25,945 nucleotides of DNA from Amoebophrya sp. AT5.2 (lineage: Eukaryota; Sar; Dinophyceae; Syndiniales; Amoebophryaceae), in contig RXOD01004214.1 in assembly GCA_005223375.1 (NCBI GenBank), forward strand, positions 1 through 25,945, written 5' to 3'. A model generated the notes under the pieces. The model ran no database searches. It saw only the letters and a program-made list of their open reading frames with translations, and was not told the origin of the DNA. Both the position numbers and the translations under genes were made by a program. Each line of letters starts with the position of its first letter. Position 1 is the first letter of the stretch. Below, piece by piece: positions 17,962-25,656 of this stretch.

Positions 17962-20406
17962 ATGGTGCGCAACGTCGCATCTCGGGCAGGCGGTGCCGGT
18001 GGTGGTGGTTTTCCGAAACCACCAGCGCAGCGCGACGATGGTGCCCGGACTGATCGGTCGAGGATGCCCCCATCGCAGTGCTCCTTCAGCAGCAATGGCG
18101 CGGCTACGTGCTCGACGGCGCCCTCGAGCAACGAGGTAGGTTGGCTCCCATCAGCCTCTTCGCCATCAGGAGCCTCACCAACGCCATCAGCCGCTTGGTC
18201 GCCATCAGCCTCTCTGCATACAGTCTCACCAACGGCATTGCCGACAGCAGTTGGTGAAGCTGATGCCGAAGATGATGCGGGCCATCAACAACATCCGGGA
18301 GATGATGATGATGCTCCGTTCATTCACGGAGCGACCAAGGTCCCGGAACATGACCTGCTGGTCGTAGCGCCGGCACGGAGCCGAGGACCCGAGACGGGGC
18401 AGCTAGAGCCTCCACCCCATCGTGAGGACCCGACCCACCGATGCCTCGTCGAGCTGATTCCGGTGCCTCGGGTTGAGGATCAAGCCAGCGACACGGACAC
18501 TGCAGCTGCGGAGTTGCAGGAGGCGATTCACAACATAGTAGACGGGGCGAATAAGTCCTCCAAAACGGTAGGGAAGTCCTCCTCGTCGACTTCAACTTCG
18601 GGTCCTCCCGCCAGCACATCAGGTAGTTCAGGAACGCTTCGCGCCTGGCTCGAGACGAAATTCTGGAGGCGCGGGTCGCTCCGCGACGTCCATCGCCTGT
18701 ACCGATGCCTCCAGGGGAAGAACGTCGTCGCGGAGCGACCCGGGGCTGTACCTGTGGAGGCTGGCGAGGGAGTCGCAACTTTTTCAGGATCCGGAATTCT
18801 TCTCGCGAAAATCCCGAAGCAAGTGACGACCTCGGAGAAGCGGCCGATGGTGAAGCCAAACACAACGGAGTGGTTGGAGAGCCAGCGGAGGGACTATTCT
18901 GATTTACGCGAGGCCGGCAAATACGCGGAAGGTTTCAACCGGCTGCTTAAACAGAAGGGCGTGCGAGAAAACCTAAACCCCTGTTCCCCTACTACTTCCT
19001 CTGGTGTAGGAACTACCAGGTGGTCCTCTTCCTCTTGCACGCCGCAAATCAGGTTTGTCGACCCGCGGCTGTACGTGATGCGGACTGTGGTCAACACCGA
19101 ACAAGCGGAAGTAGATGTCGCGAAATATGTAAATCATGTCGTGCCAGCAGATTCTGCCCCTTGTGCTGCTCATGGAGGATGCCTCGTGCTCGTGGAGGAA
19201 CATATCGGTGGGGATGTTTGGGAAGGGGTGCAGAGCGAAGGCGACGAAAACGAAGCTACTTCCTCGACCACCCCGTATGCGAAGTACAACGATGTGGCGG
19301 GAAATCCGTTTGCGCCGGCGATCCGGTGGTGCGGAGGCGGAGGCGAGGTCCCATCTCGCGCTCGTGCTGGGAGCGCAGCTGCAGCTCCTGGAGCTGCAGC
19401 CGCTACCGGAACAACTAGCTTCAGCTCCAAGTCCTCCAAGTGCGGCGCGTCCTTTGGCACCTCTTCTTGGTCGCCGGTCGCGCACAACACCCCAGGAACA
19501 AGAACAACAGGATCATCTACTTCCCCCCAGCAGCAGTTCCGCGTGGACTTAGCAAACGCGTTTTCTCACTACACGTACGAGACCAGCGGCGGTTTGGAGG
19601 CAGTGACGGACCTGCAGGGGACGGCACAGCACCAGTTGTATGTTACCAGAAACGACGACGAGAGCTGCCGGAGCGAAGGCTTGAGGATCACCCACGTGTA
19701 CACTGATCCGCAGGTGATCAAGCCTTTGCTCTGTGAGGAGGTTAGTATCGGCAAGAAGGACAAGCTGCTCTGGTTCCGCGACGGCGCACATAAATGCAAC
19801 CCCCTGTGCCGAGCGCTGGGGCTCCGCCCACTTTCATCTCTTGCGGCGAAGGAGAAGACTCCTCCAGGCCCTGTAGTTTCTCCGGCCAGGTGGAACAGGC
19901 AGGGGCGGGAACAGGTGGATCAGAAGGAGCAGTTAACATTTTGTTCCTTCTCGCCCACTGCACGGCACGGCGGCAGCGAAATTCGGCCACGTAGTTGCTC
20001 TATAGACGAGAACCACAACGTCATCGGATGGCCGCCGGCGCCGCAGTACAGCGGTTACAACTTCCCGCTGTACTGCGGCGCCTCCCGGTCACCGGGAGGT
20101 GCGACCGACTGGGCGGCTTACAGCGGTTGCTCTCCCTACCCGACGTACAATGGAACAAGTTGTGGAACAAGAAGTGGTCAGCAGGGCTTTTACTACAGCC
20201 TAGAAGATGAAGATTTTTGTTTTTCTCCATCCTCCTGCTCGAGAGCAGGCGCGACCTGGAGTAGGAGCTCCCGGGTGGCGCAACCTCCTCGAGACCAGTG
20301 GTGGCACTATGACGATTCTCATTCTTTCCAATTCCACCACCATGATTGGGGGTCGTGGGGCCGTGGAGGAGCCGAAGTGAATCGGAGAAGTCGAAGGGGG
20401 TCGTGA
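17962..20406 (+). CDS. Alpha-kinase domain protein, eEF2 kinase-like
   Basis: An 814-residue frame with an ATG at 17962 and no visible introns. The first 230 residues are Ser/Pro/Ala-rich and disordered. The alpha-kinase (atypical Ser/Thr kinase) fold spans about 365-625. Blocks in order: VDVAKYV (385-390, matching 'yVaKrY' with its ATP-site Lys), LVEEHIGG, YAKYNDVAGNPF (439-450, family 'yiKYnsnsGfv'), ANAFSHYTYETSGG (531-544, family 'aFSHfTfe+Sg'), VTDLQG (548-553), TDPQV (581-585) and HKCNPLCRALGL (610-621, family 'HaCN.iC..lgL'). Spacing from DPQ to HxCN equals that of eEF2K, but the first zinc-ligand His (DPQIH) reads Ile (DPQVI). A low-complexity insert of about 75 residues splits the domain. 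The C-terminal tail is Gly/Ser/Tyr-rich with no visible SEL1 repeats, unlike eEF2K. The substrate is unknown. Confidence 0.85.
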   Translation: MVRNVASRAGGAGGGGFPKPPAQRDDGARTDRSRMPPSQCSFSSNGAATCSTAPSSNEVGWLPSASSPSGASPTPSAAWSPSASLHTVSPTALPTAVGEADAEDDAGHQQHPGDDDDAPFIHGATKVPEHDLLVVAPARSRGPETGQLEPPPHREDPTHRCLVELIPVPRVEDQASDTDTAAAELQEAIHNIVDGANKSSKTVGKSSSSTSTSGPPASTSGSSGTLRAWLETKFWRRGSLRDVHRLYRCLQGKNVVAERPGAVPVEAGEGVATFSGSGILLAKIPKQVTTSEKRPMVKPNTTEWLESQRRDYSDLREAGKYAEGFNRLLKQKGVRENLNPCSPTTSSGVGTTRWSSSSCTPQIRFVDPRLYVMRTVVNTEQAEVDVAKYVNHVVPADSAPCAAHGGCLVLVEEHIGGDVWEGVQSEGDENEATSSTTPYAKYNDVAGNPFAPAIRWCGGGGEVPSRARAGSAAAAPGAAAATGTTSFSSKSSKCGASFGTSSWSPVAHNTPGTRTTGSSTSPQQQFRVDLANAFSHYTYETSGGLEAVTDLQGTAQHQLYVTRNDDESCRSEGLRITHVYTDPQVIKPLLCEEVSIGKKDKLLWFRDGAHKCNPLCRALGLRPLSSLAAKEKTPPGPVVSPARWNRQGREQVDQKEQLTFCSFSPTARHGGSEIRPRSCSIDENHNVIGWPPAPQYSGYNFPLYCGASRSPGGATDWAAYSGCSPYPTYNGTSCGTRSGQQGFYYSLEDEDFCFSPSSCSRAGATWSRSSRVAQPPRDQWWHYDDSHSFQFHHHDWGSWGRGGAEVNRRSRRGS
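18672..18742. repeat. 17-bp perfect inverted repeat inside the kinase gene
   Basis: CGGGTCGCTCCGCGACG (18672-18688) is the exact reverse complement of 18726-18742, with a 37-nt loop. Arms of 8 bp at 18663-18670 and 18707-18714 offer a competing pairing. It lies in the poorly conserved segment before the kinase domain. Confidence 0.9.
19378..19400. repeat. 11-bp near-perfect palindrome in the kinase gene
   Basis: GCTGCAGCTCC and its reverse complement are separated by one base. The tract encodes an Ala/Pro run within the insert of the kinase domain, so composition may explain it. Confidence 0.85.
20037..20099. repeat. Two adjacent perfect hairpins in the kinase C-terminal tail
   Basis: An 18-bp perfect inverted repeat (20037-20054 with 20065-20082, 10-nt loop) is followed at once by a 9-bp one (20081-20089 with 20091-20099, one central base). 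Both are GC-rich and lie in frame in the Gly/Tyr-rich tail (QYSGYNFPLYCG). Confidence 0.93.
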
Positions 20407-21264
20407 TGAGGGGGTCGTCCTGATGATCGTTGCGGTAGGTGCTGGCTGTTCTTCCGCTTCTCTCAGTCATTTTTTTCAGCCTTTGTCGAAGGGAACAATG
20501 GCGTCGAGGGGGCGTACAACTCCAGTACTACTTTCTCCGGTGCAGATTCGGTTCGAGGGCTGTCGTACTTACATCATGACGGTGCAACCACGACGAACTA
20601 CCAGTAGCTTCCTCCAATGACAAGCGTGCTGAAGTTGAAGACCAACCTTCACAGATCCCATATACAAGCGTTTGGTAGAAGAGGATATAAAAGACGATAT
20701 GAATTATTGATCATGAACAAAGACGATGTGATTCGTATTCTCGGAGTATCATGCACAACTTGTGCAGTCCACCTCCACCCGCTTCGCTTTCATGCTCTGT
20801 TCTCCGGTGAAATGATATCACATTGCTCGCGTTTGATTTTCATGGCAATCCTCGTTCGGTTCGTTTTTTTTTTGCTTCTTTCACACAAGGATGGGCACGC
20901 TGGTTGGGAAATCACGTTGAGGGGGAGGGTAAGGCTCAGCTTCAAAAGGGCAGGGGGCGATCTTCTAAGCTAGTACTATCGAGAACTTGATCAGAAACAA
21001 ATCGGATTCCGTAACACGCTCAAATGCGGCAGGGGCAGGGCGTAAAGACAAACACGACAGTAGCGAACTCGTCTTCCCCCGCCAGCGCCACCGAGAACGT
21101 CTTCATTAATATAGTTTCCCGCAAGTAGAAAGTAAGTAGTCATTCATTGATCATTCGCCACAACCAGATCAGACAGCAGAGAACTTGTCGTCCTCGAGCT
21201 TTTCTTCGACCATTTTATTAGAGTACTAAAATACGTTACGTCGACGTAGTCCGTCGGTGCGAAG
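20407..21264. other. Intergenic region, no supported gene
   Basis: A frame at 20617-20973 (+, ATG, 118 residues) is open but resembles no family I know and has uneven composition, so I do not call it. The rest holds T-rich runs and the promoter of the next gene. Confidence 0.45.
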
Positions 21265-23116
21265 ATGATGGCTCTCGAACAACTGCTGGTGGAATCCTTC
21301 AAGGTACTACTGCTTTTCGTACTACTCTATGCAAGGTCATCAAGCTATGGTTTTGGAAATTTGGGATTCCGATTCGTTCTGTTGCAGGATAAACGCTATA
21401 ATATAAAGAATAAAAAGTCGAAATTTATCGAATCATACCAGAAAACACTCGGCCGCCCGGAGCAGAAAGAGTTCATTCGTGGCATTATGGTCAACTCTGC
21501 GTAGTGAATTTTTCTGCAGCCGCGTTGCGCGGAAGCTAATTAAGCTATAACCCAAAGCACCACATTAGTACGCAAATGCATATAGGATAAGAAAGATGAG
21601 TCAGTCATCTCTTCGCAGTGAATCTTCAGCGCGCTGTAGAGCACTGCGAAGAGATAGCAGCAAGACAGTGTGTGTCAGTGTGCACGGTACCGTGGGTGGT
21701 CTGCGGCTGCGTATGCGGGCACGGTTCCCCGCTTCCAGTGGAGCCGTGTCCTGCAGCTCGCTGAAGTTCTCGACGAGGGAGCAGCGCTATTTCGCGCTGC
21801 GTGTGCGCCCGCTGTCGTGCAACCGCTCCGCAAGAGAGGTTGAGGCAGGAGAGGCATTCTAGAATTCTTTAGCAAGCCACTTTAGTAATAGTATCTATAC
21901 AAACATACATAGTGACTAAGTACATGCTTTTGCGTTATGGCCACTAACCCTAAAGGCCTGGCTTATTTTCTACTGCGGTGAGAGGTCCGGCTGCGTACAA
22001 CCACTCGGCTCCCAAGGTGGTTGTACGCAGCCGGACCCCTCACCGCGGTAGAAAAACAGGAGACGCCGCGATAAATATAATGGAGAACAACAGATGAATT
22101 CCTAGCTACGCAGAACAACGCTCCACATTTGTTGCGGGGCAGATCGAGGACCTCGCCCTCCAGCTGAAAGACGGCGCACGCGATGTAATCGCCTCGTACT
22201 GCGAGAAGAACGCGCAACTGGAAAAGCAGCTCGCGGAGCTGAGAGAAGAGAATGCCGGACTCAAGACGAAGGTCACAGAGCTGCAGAATCGACTACACGC
22301 CGCCAAACTCGATCGTCTTCTAGATGGGCGCCAAGAAGATCAATACCTCGCCCGGCTCGATCAACTGAAAGCCCAGCTACAGGCCGCGACGGACGGCATG
22401 GAGAAGATGAAACAGGCCGCGGCGGACGACGTGGAGAAGGTGAAAAAGGAGATGGCCGATAAGAAGAAGTCCGTGGCCAAGCTAGCGGGGAAATACAAGG
22501 GCGAGGATCTTCAGCACAGTACCATGGACGAGTACTATAGCGCGGAGGAGGACCACGAGGAGGACAACACGGCGACCACCGTAAACAGGAACACCGACGT
22601 CGACGACCTGGCAAACGACAGCATGGGTCGGAAGATCAATATCATCAACGACTGGTATGGAAGGAGGAGTTTTTTTCTCGACCACAGTAAGGGCGGCACG
22701 TACTCCCGCGGGCAGAAAATCGCCGAGGCGGTGAAGGGCTCCGGCACAGAAAAGATCGGGCCTCTCGACGTGACGAGATGGATCTTAAAAGTCGACGAGT
22801 ATGCGCGGGAACAAACGCGAACGGAGGCTCACGCAAAAAGGATCGCCGAGGTCAGGGAGTTCTTGATTAAAAAGTACCAAATCATTGAGTGGTCGAACTC
22901 AGTGACGCTGAGGGAGCATTGAGTTCAGGAAGTCGCTGGCCCGCGAAAGCCGCCCGCAGCGAGCCAGCGGACGCAGGAAATTGAAACTCAATACAGAAAC
23001 AAACGCACTTATACTTTCTTCTTTCTTTAGGAAAACCGATCCCCGAGGTGAGAGGGTTCGAGTTCCTAATTAAAAAATACAAAGTCATCGGCTTCATCCT
23101 GAACTCAATGTACTAG
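21265..23116 (+). CDS. Coiled-coil protein of unknown function, multi-exon with two alternative C-termini
   Basis: Proposed exons are 21265-21303, 21388-21489, 21661-21838 and 22114-22850, then either direct read-through to a TGA at 22920-22922 or a splice to 23048-23116. Phases agree throughout. The first exon reads MMALEQLLVESFK, ending AAG|GTACTA. The third includes RFQWSRVLQLAEVLDEGAAL. The fourth, the best supported, holds a long heptad-like helix (EKNAQLEKQLAELREENAGL ... KAQLQAATDGMEKMKQAAAD) and then an acidic stretch and a compact block (KINIINDWYGRRSFFLDHSK ... DVTRWILKVDEYAREQ). The two tails are related: VREFLIKKYQIIEW and VRGFEFLIKKYKVIGF. I recognise no family. Exons 1 and 2 are uncertain and could belong to a separate small gene ending at the TAG at 21502. 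Confidence 0.55.
21304..21387 (+). other. 84-bp GT-AG intron
   Basis: The donor AAG|GTACTAC and acceptor TCTGTTGCAG|GAT bound 84 bp, a multiple of three. The frame stays open through the intron, so retention would insert a hydrophobic segment (VLLLFVLLYAR). Confidence 0.6.
21607..21655. repeat. 14-bp perfect inverted repeat with a palindromic loop
   Basis: ATCTCTTCGCAGTG (21607-21620) pairs with 21642-21655. The 21-nt loop contains the 10-bp palindrome CAGCGCGCTG (21627-21636). It ends 5 bp before the proposed acceptor at 21660. Confidence 0.9.
21966..22055. repeat. Long inverted repeat (39-nt arms, 12-nt loop) in an intron
   Basis: Arms 21966-22004 and 22017-22055 are complementary at 37 of 39 positions. 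The two exceptions are a G-T pair and an A-C mismatch. The loop is TCGGCTCCCAAG. It lies inside the proposed intron 21839-22113 (275 bp) of the coiled-coil gene. The outer ends read TTTTCTAC and GTAGAAAA. This is the form of a MITE-like or introner element. Confidence 0.95.
22851..22922 (+). repeat. C-terminal coding segment, copy 1
   Basis: The preceding codons are GCC GAG. The copy begins GTCAGG, so AG|GT lies at the boundary. It encodes VREFLIKKYQIIEWSN... and ends at a TGA. It is related to 23048-23116 (offset 197 bp): both encode a VR-FLIKKY core followed by similar hydrophobic residues. Confidence 0.7.
23048..23116 (+). repeat. C-terminal coding segment, copy 2 (alternative last exon)
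   Basis: Preceded by CCCCGAG|GTGAGAGG, it encodes VRGFEFLIKKYKVIGFILNS and ends at a TAG. Splicing 22851-23047 (197 bp, phase 0) swaps one tail for the other. A second possible acceptor, with a pyrimidine tract (TTCTTTCTTTAG), ends at 23031 but gives an early stop in phase 0. Confidence 0.65.
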
Positions 23117-23715
23117 TAGTATCGTCGTGATCGCTTCAGCAGCTGCAGCTATGTATAATGTTTTCGTCAGCAGGAGCAGCTTAAAGCTGGCTCCCCTCGT
23201 CTACCTAGCTGCACACACCAGAAACCGAAAAACCCGAAAAACAAAGACTTTGCAGCAGCGAACCCAGAAAACCTGAAGACGCAGTACTTTCTACAGCTCT
23301 CCTTCTCCCACGTGTTGTTTTTGTTCAGGCTTTCTTCGGACCCGATTCATTGAAGAGCAAGTAGAACAAATGAAATCTTATTGTCACGTTCACGATATTT
23401 TATTTTATAGAGGATTGCAGATTGACTCTTCACGCTTCACCAGCTCACGCGTGGTCAGATTGATCGATGTTCGTCTTCCTTCCGTTCCGGTTCCTTCTTG
23501 TCTCCAATTAGATTCAGGTAGAAAGGGAGAGAATCCCGTGTGAAAAATCAACGCGTGGGGCTGAAGTTATGCATTTTCGTCTGCGTCTGTGGTGCGGCGC
23601 CGCGCCGATTCGTCGTTTCAAAAGAGAGATGGAGATCAAGTCACGTTGCATGGAGGTATAGATCCGCAAAAAGACTTGTCCAGAACCCGATACATCAAGA
23701 AAAATCAAGACTAAG

Positions 23716-24045
23716 ATGCCACGCTCTCCCGGAATCTTCAGAATTTTTCTCGTACACCTACACTCTTCTTGCGCCTTCTTTCTGGATCGCCTCTTGGGAC
23801 TTCTGGTTCTGATACACTACACTATACCACCTTCTCGTTTTTTCTACTGCTGTACACGCATCAAGACAGCCGCAGCGACAGTACTTATCCTCTTCACGAC
23901 TCGATTCAGCGTCTTCAGCCGTTTGTTCTACCTCTGGATGGTGTGTCGTGCATACGCTTTCATCAATAAGCTACGTCGTACTAGCCGCAGGATTGATATT
24001 TATTCAGTTTCAGCCCAAATAGATTTACCTATGAAGAATAAGTGA
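23716..24045 (+). CDS. Possible small hydrophobic membrane protein (weak)
   Basis: 109 residues from an ATG in a fair context (CTAAG-ATG). Two hydrophobic stretches (IFLVHLHSSCAFFLDRLLGL and TVLILFTTRFSVFSRLFYLW) could span a membrane, and the tail is basic. There is no recognised homology. Ser/Phe/Leu-rich frames also arise by chance in pyrimidine-rich DNA, so this is doubtful. Confidence 0.2.
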   Translation: MPRSPGIFRIFLVHLHSSCAFFLDRLLGLLVLIHYTIPPSRFFYCCTRIKTAAATVLILFTTRFSVFSRLFYLWMVCRAYAFINKLRRTSRRIDIYSVSAQIDLPMKNK

Positions 24046-24182
24046 TTGCATTTACCACTGACTCCCCTTTCTCCGCGTAGTCCTTTATAATACGAACGAT
24101 GGCTCCCGATGAGGATGGTCCTTCTACCGCCAGGTGAGCTGCTTGTTTCGCGAGCCAGGTGATGATCCGGAGCTGTTGACGA

Positions 24183-24263
24183 AGCTCGCTTGCGTTTGCG
24201 ACCGCACGGAGCTCGCTTGCGTTTGCGACCGGACGGAGCTCACGTGCGTTTGCGACCGGACGG
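24183..24263. repeat. 27-bp tandem repeat, three units
   Basis: The unit beginning AGCTCGCTTGCGTTTGCGAC starts at 24183, 24210 and 24237, with a few substitutions between units. Either strand would give a 9-residue peptide repeat (minus strand: VANASELRx). It lies 70 bp before the COG4 start, so it is probably 5' UTR. Confidence 0.92.
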
Positions 24264-24331
24264 GGGCAAGGGCAAAGGGAATGACAAGAATGAGCACGAC
24301 CTCCTACTAAAGCTAAAAGGAAATCGCAAAG

Positions 24332-25656
24332 ATGGGCGTCGGCGTCGCGGAGGAGCGGTTGGATCGGTACCTGAAGGAGTTGAACCGGGAGGACCAACGC
24401 TTGGAGAAGGAGCTCACGGAGAACTATGCCGAAGCTCTCGACCTCCTGCGCCTCCACAAAACTACTGGAGAAGTCGAGAGTCTGTTATGCAGAAGATGCC
24501 AATTGCGGAAAACTAGAAGCAGCTGTAGCTAGAGCTAGAGCTAGTAGAGATCCCTCTTGCTTCTTCCACCAGCGAACATTGTGCTTTATTGTTTGTCGCT
24601 GGCCACTAGTGGTGCGTCTAGTCGTAGAGTAGCGCCGGCAGCGGCGTTTTCTTGTTGTCCTGAGTCACTAGCAAAAAGATCCACGACAGAATTCTCCACT
24701 CCACCCACCGCGAGTTGGTCGTGAGCCCTCATGCTAGTGGCTCGGGACAACAGGGTTCCACCACGAGTTGTCCCGCGGCGTCACTGGCATGACAAGTGGT
24801 CCTTGTGGTCTTGCGCATTCGCCTGCTGTTTATTTGCGCAATGATTCGCTTTATGCGCGAAAGCGAATACGTTTTTTCTACTTACTATTATCCCCAATCA
24901 ATGGTAAACCACCCGCAGCCAGGAGGACGAGCACGAGGTGGAGCACGTACTAGCAAACAGCTAAGCATGCTTCTAGCAAACACCTTTCTCTAATAAATGC
25001 ATCTTCGCAGCAGAACATCATTTCCATCATCATGAACCACCACGGGGCTCCCATGCCGGCGTCATCCCGCGGCGACTACACGGCCCTCGGAGAGTATCAA
25101 TCTGTTTATTAATCAATTTGTCGAACTTTGTCTGCCAATAGACGCCTCCGCCTCGTTTGGGTTGTATCGGAAACGACCCCATGAAGAAAAATTCGTACTT
25201 CCGTTGAACGACTGACGTGTAGGTGCAAGTTCTTTCTGTACCAATCATATCTCTAGTCGAACTTGGACCTCCAGCCTCCCCCCCCGCCCCTCCCTCATCA
25301 AAATCCAAAATCGGCCCTCTCTTCCAGCTTCTCGGCCGCGTCGACCCCCCACACGACGAGCAACAAGCCCCCTCCGTTCATCGTCGAGGATGCTGTTCTC
25401 CAGAACCTTCTCGACACCGTCCGCGGCACGCGGGATTCCGCCGAGGCCCTCTGCTCCCGGGTCCGTGTGATGGATGTTTCAGCCAGTCGGATCCAAAAGA
25501 CCCTATCCCTCGTCGAGGAACTCCTGGCGATCCGTACAGCAAGCGAAGAAGTGCATGGGAATATTTCCACCAAGGACTATGAGACCGCGGCCAAGGCCAT
25601 CGCCAAGTACAAGACCACCAAATCTATGGCGAGACCAAGTGGTAACTGGGCAAGTG
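24332..25656 (+). CDS. COG4: COG4 (conserved oligomeric Golgi complex subunit 4), N-terminal part
   Basis: Exon 1 is 24332-24472 (47 residues, ATG in good context AAAG-ATG-G). Exon 2 is 25257-25656. They join in phase 0. The gene continues past the window through a strong donor, GTAAGTG, at 25657. COG4 is a lobe A subunit of the COG tether, which captures retrograde vesicles at the Golgi. Exon 1 gives an amphipathic helix (ERLDRYLKELNREDQRLEKE) like the start of the family. Exon 2 gives a Pro-rich insert, then LLDTVRGTRDSAEALCSRVR, VMDVSASRIQKTLSLVEELL and ISTKDYETAAKAIAKYKTTK. The last two parallel human COG4's 'SSKVRQLDLAKNRL' and 'NEDYEQAAAHIHRYL'. Only about 180 of roughly 800 residues are present. 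The Pro-rich start of exon 2 could instead be intron if a later acceptor is used. Confidence 0.8.
24473..25256 (+). other. COG4 intron 1 (784 bp)
   Basis: The donor GAA|GTCGAG and acceptor ATATCTCTAG|TCG are proposed from phase and homology. The intron holds an (AGCTAG)n-like repeat at 24521-24546 and a three-part inverted/direct repeat at 24651-24789. No gene is seen within it. Confidence 0.55.
24651..24789. repeat. Three-copy inverted and direct repeat in COG4 intron 1
   Basis: The forward copy 24653-24673 (TGTTGTCCTGAGTCACTAGCA) is complementary to 24732-24752 at 19 of 21 positions, and both exceptions are G-T pairs. A third, forward copy at 24767-24789 matches the first apart from a few changes and a 3-nt insertion. 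The middle copy can pair with either neighbour (9 bp perfect at 24743-24751 with 24767-24775). Confidence 0.85.

Larger units (their letters stand above)
23117..24331. other. Intergenic region before COG4
   Basis: No supported gene apart from a weak small frame listed separately. It carries a three-unit 27-bp repeat near its end and the promoter and 5' UTR of COG4. Confidence 0.45.

Noticed and set aside
20617..20973. Plus-strand frame of 118 codons between the kinase and coiled-coil genes
   Set aside because: It has an ATG but no family resemblance, and its mixed composition is typical of chance frames. Not called without transcript evidence.
24183..24263. Short regularly spaced repeats as a CRISPR array
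   Set aside because: The units abut with no unique spacers, and the sequence is eukaryotic.
24029..24457. Minus-strand frame with three VANASELR-like repeats
   Set aside because: The peptide repeat follows from the 27-bp DNA repeat, and the frame overlaps COG4 exon 1, which has family support on the + strand.
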